64,000 bases of DNA. Source: Erythroxylum novogranatense. Taxonomy: Eukaryota; Streptophyta; Magnoliopsida; Malpighiales; Erythroxylaceae. The notes below the pieces were generated by a model that was not told the DNA's origin, did no database searches, and was given only the letters and a program-made list of their open reading frames with translations. The stretch lies in assembly GCA_029891385.1 (NCBI GenBank), contig CM057228.1, positions 85,672,964 to 85,736,963 of the forward strand. Direction: 5' to 3'. Below, in pieces: positions 1 through 10,168 of the stretch; position 1 is the stretch's first letter; each line of letters starts with the position of its first letter. The position numbers were made by a program, and so were the translations under genes.

Positions 1-750
1 TCTTCTGCTTCAGGAACTCCAGATAGACTTTACAGTTTCGCCTCTAGTGGCCAGTCTTGCCACAATGAAAGCAAAAACCTTTTGGGGCAGAATCTTTGGT
101 TTTTCCTTGATGGCACTTCCCTTTGAATTCTTGGCCTTTTTCTTCTTTGAACTAGAAGAAGAAGCATCCACCATTAGCACTTGCTTGCTATCCTTCTTGA
201 TAGCTCGCTTTCATTGTCTTGAAGCAGATTGATCACCAGAATTGTTGTGGATATTTGGTTTATCCGATAGTTTATCACAAACTGTGAATAACCATCAGAC
301 AATCTAACTAGAAGTAAGTCTCTACTTAACTCATAATCCATTACAAATCCTAAGACGGCCAATCTCTCAATATAGCCATTCATCTTCAGGGCATACTGCA
401 CAGCAGATATCCCTTGAGCCATCTTTGTGGTGAAGAGAAGCTTTGAGGTCTCGAACATTTCAGACCGAGCTTTCTCATCAAACAGCTCCCTAAGATGAAA
501 TACTATAGAGTGAGCATCCATGGACTCGTCGCTTTGCCTGCGCACTCTAGTGACATCGAGGCAAGCATAAAGCAAGTATCCATATCACCGCCCTTTAGAT
601 GCTTACAATATGCTTTCGATCCTTATCGAAGCATCGACGTGCGAGTGCAACTAAGTGGAACATCTAGACGTATCCAGTTCCTCGATCGAGAACAATTTCG
701 ATTCCTTAGCCAATCAAGAAAATTCGGTCCGAAAAGAGAGCGAAAATTAC
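1..750 (-). pseudogene. copia A gag remnant (UBN2-type gag), truncated by window edge
   Basis: The minus strand reads a copia gag: MDAHSIVFHLRELFDE, a stretch on FETSKLLFTTKMAQG, then MNGYIERLAVLGF and DGYSQFVINYRINQ, ending near the zinc knuckle at about 40-80. The best open stretch is 174-575; upstream coding sequence to about 750 is recognisable only in pieces. It matches the gag of the right-hand copy (56900-57600) in inverted orientation. Frameshifts after the INQIST segment scramble the lysine-rich linker, so no functional nucleocapsid protein is expected. A gag of this family packages the element RNA into cytoplasmic particles. Confidence 0.75.
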
Positions 751-2872
751 ATCGAAAGACTTCTTCAATCAACCTAGCGATAGAGAGAAGGAATGATAGA
801 ATAGAAATGCTGCATGATCATAAGGACTTGCATGACATGCATATGGCTCCCACTAGTTTCCTAGAATCCATAACCCTCTTTACTGAATCCAGAGAAACAA
901 AGTGACATAATGTCCTAGTGGGTCGATATCCGACATTGCTAAGAGTGACCTTGGGTTTACCCAACAAGCCACAACTTAGGTCAATCGGTAGGTATCGGTC
1001 ATACCAATTGTATCATCGATAACCGACATTAAGAATGACCTTGAGGTTAGCTCAACAAGCCACCTTATGTCTCGGAGGTATCGATATACCAATTACATCT
1101 TAGACACAACTATCGATCGATCTATCAACTTGTTGACGATGCACTTACATTGGGTATCAACTCTTTGATGCGCATACATCTGATGTATGCTACCCAATTT
1201 CGCCTCTGTCCACGTTGACCTTGAGGTTAGCTCAACAAATCAACGCTTCTAGGAAAACCGACCCATTAATCCGAAAATCTCATTTTCATGGTTCGAACAT
1301 ATTCGTATAGAGCGAGCTTGAGGTTAGCTCAACAACCCAACCCTATAAAAATTCTGGTTCTTACCATATTAATGGAAGGCGTTAGTTTTCATATACCGAG
1401 GAGGGATTTCGGGTCTCATCTACTTCTTCTCCAAGCCGTAGGATTATAGTCACCATGACTATATGATATGATTTAGGCATTTCATCAATCACATTGAGTC
1501 TATACCTAAAATCATCCATCATCCCACTATGATGCCACAAGTCGACTTTCATCAAATGCAAGTCGACTTATGCTCGCTCACACACAAGTCGACTTGTGTG
1601 ACACAAGTCGACTTATGTCATCTGCCCATGAACAAGTCGACTTACAAGGTACTACAAGTCGACTTATACTGAGATCTTGAACAAGTCGACTTATTCTATC
1701 CACAAGTCGACTTATCCAAGAATCTTGAACAAGTCGACTTATATCATCTACAAGTCGACTTATTCAGGGAATTTTGCTAAAATCTCTAATCGGCTAATTC
1801 CTCAATCAGTACAATTCCAATTCTCAACACCATCATACCTAGGGTAATATCTGTGAATTGATGCCTCAATGAACACTTCATTGATTCATGAATGCCTTAA
1901 ATAGTCAAACTATATGAAAAGCTTGAAATGAGTCAAAACTCATTAATTTCCAAATAATTTAGGAACACTCTAATTATCAACCTAAGCATCTCTAGCTAGC
2001 ACATACATTATCAAATTTACTTCAGCACATGCCATAAAAAATATGACGGTCAAAACAAACAAGATAATGCAAGATACTACCGAGACGCTAATGTGATCAA
2101 TTCGGCATTCAAAAATTCTTGGAAAAGCAAATTCAAGCAATTCAGTTTGGCAATCATATTACATCAAGATAACACATTTTTAATCACATTAAAAATAGTG
2201 CAAGGCATTGGAACTGAAAAAGCACACTCAATCAAGCCAAGCAAAACAGTCCCAACAATTTTCACAAAACTGTCCAGTTCTGTACATTGCTCGAAATGAT
2301 CAATGAAAAAATTTCAATAAATTCTGAGAAACTTTAATAGGTTAGTACATGTTCAGAACATGCTACATGAATGTTTTCAGGATTTTAGGCCATCAGAAAC
2401 TCAGTCAACCTAAATAACAAAACCGATTCAAAATCTGTGTTCATCAGCACAGCAATTCCCAACAGCATAGAATAAATTCGTGAATAAATATCCAATCACC
2501 TTGAAATCCAATTTCCATGCTCACAGACATTCACCAACATCTTAGAGACATGTAGGTGAAGGAAAATCTGAAAAACCATTTTTCTAGAATTTATTCTCGA
2601 TTTTATACTCATGCCTGTTGCAGAATCGTTTCACAAAACAGCATCTGTAACCTTAGGGAATTAATTAGCAAAACTATATCAAATCAAATCGATAAATTCT
2701 CAAAATTCATAGACATATTCTCTAACATGTTATGAACAATCCTGGATAGAAAAATTTCGAAAAACATATCACAATATAAATTCGAAATCTGAACAGATAG
2801 CATGCATCAACAGAAAATTCCATTAGAATTTCTGATCTCGCTTAGGTTATAGCTTCATACGGGATACCAGAT
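751..2872 (-). other. copia A untranslated leader (minus strand)
   Basis: About 2.1 kb between gag and the primer binding site with no convincing coding sequence. It is homologous in inverted orientation to 54766-56900. It contains four short direct repeats with the phrase ttgaggttagctcaacaa (or ttgggtttacccaacaa) at about 950, 1030, 1210 and 1320, each an imperfect hairpin (GGTTAGCTCAAC style), and the AAGTCGACTT array at 1539-1761. The short open frame 2093-2299 also exists in the right copy but shows no recognisable domain. Confidence 0.6.
1539..1761. repeat. AAGTCGACTT palindrome array, 10 copies
   Basis: Ten perfect copies of the 10-bp palindrome AAGTCGACTT start at 1539, 1560, 1586, 1605, 1634, 1656, 1683, 1704, 1731 and 1752. 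Start-to-start spacing is 21, 26, 19, 29, 22, 27, 21, 27 and 21. The spacers differ in sequence, so the palindrome itself is the conserved part. The array lies in the transcribed leader of copia A; the homologous array at 55876-56103 has 5 intact and 5 decayed copies. Confidence 0.95.
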
Positions 2873-2884
2873 GCTCTGATACCA
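2873..2884 (-). other. copia A primer binding site (initiator tRNA-Met type)
   Basis: The minus strand reads TGGTATCAGAGC, complementary to the 3' end of plant initiator tRNA-Met, one base (G) inside the LTR boundary at 2886. This is the normal copia arrangement and shows that the LTR at 2886 is in 5'-LTR position for the internal region to its left. Confidence 0.9.
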
Positions 2885-2885
2885 C

Positions 2886-4450
2886 TGTAGGAAAATCCCG
2901 GGAGGTACATCACATGTACCGGCAGCGGAAAACAAAAATTTTTGTTCCCAGGACTTTCCCGAATCCCAGGATCCAGGTATCGGTATGAAGACATCAACCT
3001 AAATAGCCAAAAGAGACTATCTCTAAAGGTGATCCACGCAGAGATCAGAAAATCTAACCGAGTCAAACCCCTTTGACCCGGGAATAGCTAGAACAGATTA
3101 AAGGCTGCTAGACCCTACCTCTGTTCTGGAGAGCTGAAGGAAACGTTGGGATCCTTGCCTTGGAGAAGAGAAGAAACGATGGTTGCCTTGATGAGGATGA
3201 AGAAAATCACCCTTTTAAAGGAAGCTTAACCATTAAGCTTTCATCTTCAATTTCCTCTAGCCACCACCGTCGACCATCACCTTCTAAGCCTCCTTTTATG
3301 TATCTTTTAACTCTTTAAAAGTGTTCCATAAGAAGAAGCCAAGTGGTGGCTTTATGGCCATTCATTTATTAATGAATTAAAGTAACCCAGCTTTGACTTT
3401 TCAAAGCTATCCTCTCCTTTCCACTTTCCAACGTACATGGACATATATATATAATAATTAATTAATTAATTACATAATTAATTAATTAGAATATATTTGC
3501 TAAGGTCCAGTCCAACTGGGGTCGGTCCTACCGGCCTACTGGGCCCCGGTGCTGAAACAGCTCCGGAAACCTTTCTTAGCAATATCGATGTCGCGATCTC
3601 ATCGGGACATATCCCAATCCCATTGGGATCCATTTAATCCTAATGCTCTCCATAATTGGAACTCTGTCCAATTACTATTTTACAGATTCTCTGAATCACT
3701 CTTATGCGTGTGACCCTTTAGGTTCCCGGTTATGTTGGCCACTTAGATTAACAATTAATCTGAGCAAGTCATGAGCGGTATCTAGCAACACATCATGACC
3801 CTAATTGACCGGAAAGTAATCGGTTTGATGTATTCATCACGAACCGGATCACGAACCCTTCCATGACAATTACCGTGCAATTCGTCCTTTCACCATCCTA
3901 TACCCCACTTGGTTATGAGTATGGTCAAGTGTCAACTCTCACTAGACTAAGTCTAGCCCAAGTGATATCGATTCGTCCGGGACTCATTACTATATATGTC
4001 AATGAAGACACTCTTCATGACATACATGCTGGCCACCTTAGTAATGATCCCGACAAGAGGCTATGGGTATCTCTTCCGCTAATCCAAGTGGGGAATCCTT
4101 TATTGGCTACTCAATTATCTTGAATACCTCAAGTCGCACTCCAAGCACCACCCTATGAGTTACCTCCGAAGGCAACAAGGAATGAAGTCAAAGCACGTGA
4201 TCAAGATTCAAGATATCCTCGAGTACCTCAAGTCTAAGGATACTTGCACCATTGCTATGATGAGATTATCAACGACACTTAGATAAGATATCCATGTGAT
4301 GATCTCATGGCAGGTCATCCAATGAACTTACTACCGCTAGTAAGCATCCACATGTCAATTCTAAATATCTCATATTTACAGTTTCTGAGATCCACTGCTT
4401 GATCCAATCAAGGAATATGACATGTGCAAGTCTATCCGGATTAATGATGT
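2886..4450 (-). repeat. copia A LTR, copy L1 (5'-truncated)
   Basis: The minus strand ends ...GGGATTTTCCTACA at 2886. About 1565 bp of a roughly 1945 bp LTR remain. The U3 start with its AAGTCGACTT units is missing: sequence matching the full LTR stops after ttaatgatgt at about 4448 and joins accactgtagg of the next LTR flank. It contains an AATT/TA-rich tract at 3446-3490 that all copies share. Confidence 0.85.
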
Positions 4451-4455
4451 ACCAC

Positions 4456-6402
4456 TGTAGGAAAATCCCGGGAGGTACATCACATGTACCGGCAGCGGAA
4501 AACAAAAATTTTGTTCCCGTGACTTTCCGAATCCTGTGATCCGTATCCGTATGAAGACATCAACCTAAATAGCAAAAAGAGACTATCTCTAAAGGTGATC
4601 CACGCAGAGATCAGAAAACCTAACCGAGTCAAACCCCTTTGACCCGGGAATAGCTAGAACAGATTAAAGCCTGCTAGAGCCTACCTCTGTCCTGGAGAGC
4701 TTCAGAAAACGTTGGACAAAGCTTGGAGAAGAAGAGCAGAATCGATGATGCCTTAAGAGAAAATAAAGAAATGAAAACCCTTTTTCACCTTTTGCTTAAC
4801 ACTTAAGCATTTTTCTCTCTTAACCCTTAAGGAAACCATCGAAACTCTCATATATCTAGCCATCCACGAAACAAGCAGCATATATATTCGTGTTCATTAA
4901 CTTTTAAGACACCAATGAGTAGCTTACAAGTGGATGGCACATCATTTAAGGAAAGTAATAAATGATGTTTGACTTTTCAAAGCTTTTAACATTTCTTCTC
5001 CCACTTTCAACGCACATGGACATATATATATATATATAATTAATTAATTACTTAATTAATTAACATATATATATAATTACTAAGAGGTCTAGTCACACTG
5101 GGTCTGGGTCTCACCTCTATCGCCCCTATCTTTCAAATGACTCCTAAACCTTTCTTAGCAATATCGATGTCGCGATCTCATCGGGACATATCCCAATCTC
5201 ATCGGGATCCATTTAATCCTAATGCTCTCCATAATTGGAACTCTGTCCAATAACTATTTTACTGATTCTCTCAAACACTCTTATCGTGTGACCCTTTAGC
5301 TCCGGTTATGTTGGCCACTTAGATTAACAATTAATCTCGAGCAAGTCATGAGCTGTATCTAGCAACACATCATGACCCCAATTGACCGGAAAGTAATCGG
5401 TTTGATGTATTCATCACGAACCGGATCACAAACCCTTCCATAGACAATTACCGTGCAATTCGTCCTTTCACCATCCTATACCCCACTTGGTTATGAGTAT
5501 GGTCAAAGTGTCAACTCTCACTAGACCGAGTCTAGCCCAGTGATATCGCTTCGTCGGGACTCATTACTTTATATGTCAATGAAGACACTCTTCATGACAT
5601 ACATGCCGCCACCTTAGTAATGATCCCGACAAGAGGCCATGGGTATCTCTTCCGCTAATCCGTAAGTGGTGAATCCTTTATTGGCTACTCAATTATCTTC
5701 AATACCTCAAGTCGCACCCAAGCACCACCCTATGAGTTACCTCGAAGGCAACAAGGAATGGAGTCAAAGCACGTGATCAAGATCCAAGATATCCTCGAGT
5801 ACTTCAAGTCTAAGGATACTTGCACCATTGCTATGATGAGATTATCACCGACACTTAGATAAGATATCCATGTGATGATCTCATGGCGTGTCATCCAATG
5901 AACTTACTACCGCTTAGTAAGCATCCACATGTCAATTCTAAATATCTCATATTTACAGCTTCGAGATCTACCGCTGATCCAATCAAGGAATATGACATGT
6001 GCTAGTCTATCCGGATTAATGATGTCCGGCCTCATTAATCCTATGACTAGGAGAATTCGACATCGACATAATTGCACATGATAGGAATCTCGGGAGTATG
6101 AACACATCATAATTTCCTTCATGCTATGTCATATATCATGGACTTCATTAATTCGATTAAAGATTCAATCAATTCATAAACAATGTTTATGAATATCAAA
6201 TTAATGAATAATGCCTTTTCTTTATTTATTCATAAAGTCCGCACACGACTTTGAATAAAACGCGCTAAAGGGATTGCCTTTAGGGCACAAATAAACAAGA
6301 TCGATTTGAACAAGTCGACTTATCCAATGAACAAGTCGACTTATCGATATCGAACATGTGTAAGTCGACTTACACATGGTACAAGTCGACTTATCACTTA
6401 CA
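4456..6402 (-). repeat. copia A LTR, copy L2 (full length)
   Basis: A complete 1947 bp LTR with TG...CA ends. Its U3 start (minus strand, from 6402) carries four AAGTCGACTT units, including a 24-bp perfect palindrome at 6355-6378 (arm CATGTGTAAGTC and its reverse complement). It has the TCGATATCGA variant of the adjoining palindrome. It is followed outward by a polypurine tract at 6403, so it is in 3'-LTR position for the remnant to its right, while a scrap of PBS flank (accact) lies at 4450-4455 on the other side. Its middle segment (about 4730-4990) differs from L1 and L3. Confidence 0.85.
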
Positions 6403-6420
6403 AATCTCCCACTTGACCTA
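6403..6420 (-). other. copia A polypurine tract
   Basis: The minus strand reads AGGTCAAGTGGGAGATT directly before the LTR start. This is the plus-strand primer of copia elements and is identical to the tract at 60541-60557 in the intact copy. Confidence 0.85.
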
Positions 6421-6707
6421 AAGTCAATCGCCTTAGTATCTAATACCATAAGCGAGTCCATGAGAATCACAATTCTCCTGTGACTATGGCTTTGTCAACG
6501 AACAAACAACACTTTGCTCGTGGAATTCTCTTTATCAGATATCATCTCGAGTAATGATCTCCGAATCGGTAAGTACGAGTTCGGATCGTCGATAAGACCT
6601 TGGTTCCTTGCTCACAAGACTAGCCCCATTGTATCACAATACAATCCTATGGGCCCATCACAGCTAGGGACCAGATCATGTTCAGTAATGAACTTCTTGA
6701 TCCAAAC
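6421..6707 (-). pseudogene. copia A RNase H 3' end remnant
   Basis: Homologous to 60260-60540 of the complete copy (end of the RNase H domain plus the short 3' untranslated part). It stops abruptly after gatccaaac at 6707, where mid-LTR sequence begins, so almost the whole internal region has been deleted between this point and L3. Confidence 0.7.
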
Positions 6708-8318
6708 AAAGCTTAACTATTAAGCTTTCATCTTCTCTTTTCCTCAAAGACCTACGAACCATCCTCTCATTTTTCACCTTTTATATGTCTGATAACTTAT
6801 TAAAGACATATTGAAGCTTATGGTGGAGGAGGATCCACGTAAGCCACTCTTTATATATATATATATAAGTTAAAAGATGAAAAGGCCTCCTCCTATGGCT
6901 TCCACGTACATGTCTAATATATATATATAATATTAATTAATTAATTACTTAATTAATTAACATATATATAATTACTAAGAGGTCCAGTCAAACTGGGGTC
7001 GGTCCTATCGGTCACGCCCCTTAAGGCCGAAAACGCCTTGAGACCTTTCTTAGCAATATCGATGTCGCGATCTCATCGGGACATATCCCAATCTCATCGG
7101 GATCCATTTAATCCTAATGCTCTCCATAATTGGAACTCGTCCAATACTATTTTACGATTTCTCAAACACTCTTATGCGTGTGACCCTTTAGCTCTTGTTA
7201 TTTTGGCCACTTAGATTAACAATTAATCTCGAGCAAGTCATGAGCGGTATCTAGCAACACATCATGACCCCAATTGACCGGAAAGTAATCGGTTTGATGT
7301 ATTCATCACGAACCGGATCACGAACCCTTCCATGACAATTCTGTGCAATTCGTCCTTTCACCATCCTATACCCCACTTGGTTATGAGTATGGTCAAAGTG
7401 TCAACTCTCACTAGGTGAGTCTAGCCCAGTGATATCAATTCTCGATCCGGGACTCATTACTTTATATGTCAATGAAGACACTCTTCATGACATACATGCC
7501 GCCAAACCTTAGTAATGATCCCGACAAGAGGCTATGGGTATCTCTTCGCTAATCCGTAAGTGGTGAATCCTTTATTGGCTACTCAATTATCTTGAATACC
7601 TCAAGTCGTACTCCAAGCACCACCCTATGAGTTACCTCCGAAGGCAACAAGGAATGGAGTCAAAGCACGTGATCAAGATTCAAGATATCCTCGAGTACCT
7701 CAAGTCTAAGGATACTTGCACCATTGCTATGATGAGATTATCACCGACACTAGAAGAAGATATCCATGCGATGATCTCATGGCGGTCATCCAATGAACTC
7801 ACTATCGCTAGTAAGCATCCACATGTCAATTCTAAATATCTCATATTTACAGCTTCGAGATCCACCGCCGATCCAATCAAGGAATATGACATGTGCTAGT
7901 CTATCCGAATTAATGATGTCCGGTCTCATTAATCCTATGACTAGGAGAATTTAGATATCGACATAATTGCACATGATAGGAATCTCGAAGTATGAACACA
8001 TCATAATTTCCTTCATGCTATGTCATATATCATGGACTTCATTAATTGATTAAAGATTCAATCAATTCATAAACAATGTTTATGAATATCAAATTAATGA
8101 ATAATGCCTTTTCTTTATTTATTCATAAAGTCTGCACACGACTTTGAATAAAACGCGCTAAAGGGGATTGCCTTTAGGGCACAAATAAACAGTACCGACC
8201 TTGAACAAGTCAACTTATCCAATGAACAAGTTGACTTATCGGTACCGAACATGTGTAAGTCGACTTACACATGGTACAAGTCGACTTACACATGGTACAA
8301 GTCGACTTATCACTTACA
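6708..8318 (-). repeat. copia A LTR, copy L3 (3'-truncated)
   Basis: Carries the 5' LTR terminus (minus strand TGTAAGTGATAAG from 8318) and about 1611 bp of LTR, but lacks the final 330 bp or so. The U3 array has five units here (one extra copy, spacing 21), two of which have decayed at the central CpG to AAGTCAACTT and AAGTTGACTT. It has the TCGGTACCGA variant of the second palindrome. Its mid segment (6715-6890) resembles L1, not L2. Confidence 0.85.
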
Positions 8319-10168
8319 GTTACTTCTTTCTTGCCTTATGTAGTTTGATTGGTTGATTTATAGAGTTATTTGGATAATTTAGCATGAATATTTAAGGATT
8401 TGGCATTTAGGGTTTCCGATGGTTATTTTCGTTGATTTTAGGGTTGAAATTTTGGGAATAATGGTTGTTTGATGAAATAGAGCTAAGGATTAGTAGTATG
8501 ATGTGTATGGAATTATTTGAGAGTGGTTTGAAAGGAGAAAATTTGGATTTGGAGTTGTTATCAGTCGAAAATCTGGAAATTTCTGGGTTTTCTGGGCGTG
8601 TCTGCGATTGACGCCGCTGCATGAAGCAGAGGGATGCCATGAAGCAAGAGAGGTTTGACGTCGCGACGCACGTAATGCGACGCCTTGTGAAAGAAGGAAT
8701 CGTCGCCTCGGCTAGGCGTGCGGACGCCGCGGCAAGGCTTAAGAGGAAGGAGCTCGCCGCGACGAGGGAGCAGGCGCCGCGGCGAGGAGGGCCAATTTCT
8801 GAAAATGTTATTTTTGAGGTTTTAAATTTTGGGATTTAGGAATTTGATGATTCAATTGGTTATGGATTGATTTCAATTTGGAGATTATGGATTCGGGAAT
8901 TAGAATTGAGATTGGGGGAAATTCGGATTTAATGTCGGAAATGTCATAACTCGTATAGTACGTACATTATTTGATACATATGCATCATTGAGCATTGGAA
9001 TTGATACAATTAGTAATGTTAGTTATGTTTTGATTGTTATAGAGGTGCCAGTGGATCGCCGATTGTCTGACGTAGGCGAAACTTCCCGGCAGTAGCTCGG
9101 AAGTTCTGAGGTGAGTAACCTAGTTGGTTTCTCAACCTATATGTGTTTAATTCTATGCAATTATGCCATGTGGAGTTAAGGATGGATTGAATGTGTTTGT
9201 TTTGATTGATTTCGGACCACAGGTGTTCGAAATATTTGGACTATGCTATAGAAGTGTTAATTGTGTATAAACTGATCATAAGTGGTTTCAAATGCAAATT
9301 GGATAGTGATATTAGGTTGTGCTACAACTAGTGAAATTCGGGAACATGTGCATTCATGCCATTATGCATGATCAGATAAAAGGCAGTTGTGATCGGTGCA
9401 GCCACCGTATTCAGAGCTTTAAGCTCAACGCATAGGGCTTCGTGCCCAACGATTTCTAGAGCTTTATGCTTAACGTATTAGGGCTTCTGAGCCCAATGTT
9501 TTCAGAGTCAATGACTCAATGTATATAAGCTCAGGCGCACGGTCACAACAACGAAAGAAAATGAAAGAGTCACATGCACATTGCATATATATATATATGA
9601 ATGTCTAAATGTGAATTGTATGAAGGCGAACTGCCTGATAATTGTGAAATTTGAGTGTATGTGATTCTTGATTGTGCTAATATATGATTTAGTGTAATTG
9701 TTTGAATATGCATGAGTTGGGTGGACCATCGATGATGGTTTCTCACTGAGTTCGCAAACTCACCCAACATTTCATTTATTTTTCAGACAATGTAGTTTGA
9801 CTCCTAGCTCGGTCAATGAGACTTTTCTGCTTTGTGTGTGTGCTTGCGAGAGAGGAGCATGGCCCATGTGTCGGTCATTGGGGATCTTTTGGGATATTTT
9901 GGGGATGACCTAGTTAGGAGTTGTTACTGTTTATTTTGGTTCTGTACAGTTGTAATCGGATAGAATGGTGTACTTATGGTTTTAAGAAATGAACTGAAAA
10001 GGATCTTTTGGTTTAAAAAAATTAGTGAATGTGGTATTACTGCTTTATTATATTGATGTCATGAGATTTATAGAAATGATCGAATCGTAGTGCACCCTCA
10101 TCGTAGGTTATGTTTCGGTATGACCTACGGGCGTCCCGGTGTATACTCTACGATAAGGGGGCGCTACA
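8319..10168 (+). repeat. Ty3/gypsy LTR, 3' part (solo LTR or 3' LTR)
   Basis: No protein is encoded. The block shows features shared with the other gypsy LTRs here: a CG-rich palindrome cluster at about 8606-8790 (GACGTCGCGACGC, GACGCCGCGGC, CGCCGCGGCG), a stretch of repeated aagctcaacg/gagccc phrases at 9410-9530, two small hairpins at 9724-9740 (ACCATC...GATGGT) and 9748-9761 (GAGTT...AACTC, followed by CACC), and an end GGGCGCTACA at 10168. No primer binding site follows, so 10168 is an outer end. Its start is missing because copia A is inserted in it. Open frames in it are short and unsupported. Confidence 0.65.

Larger units (their letters stand above)
1..8318 (-). mobile_element. Ty1/copia family A, left composite copy (runs off window)
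   Basis: A minus-strand copia element whose 5' LTR begins at 8318 (reads TGTAAGTGATAAG on the minus strand). It is the same family as the complete plus-strand copy at 52810-62476. Going leftwards the order is: 3'-truncated LTR (8318-6708), end of the RNase H region plus polypurine tract (6707-6403), a full LTR (6402-4456), a remnant of primer-binding-site flank, a 5'-truncated LTR (4450-2886), an intact primer binding site, leader and gag. The second LTR is flanked by a polypurine tract on one side and PBS-side sequence on the other, so it is a shared LTR between two internal regions, an LTR-internal-LTR-internal arrangement with large deletions. The flanking base on the right is GTTAC, the expected TSD; its partner lies outside the window. 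Confidence 0.85.

Noticed and set aside
1539..1761. CRISPR-like array because of regular short repeats and unlike spacers
   Set aside because: Units are 10 bp with about 11-19 bp spacers in a plant retrotransposon leader; no CRISPR features or genes.
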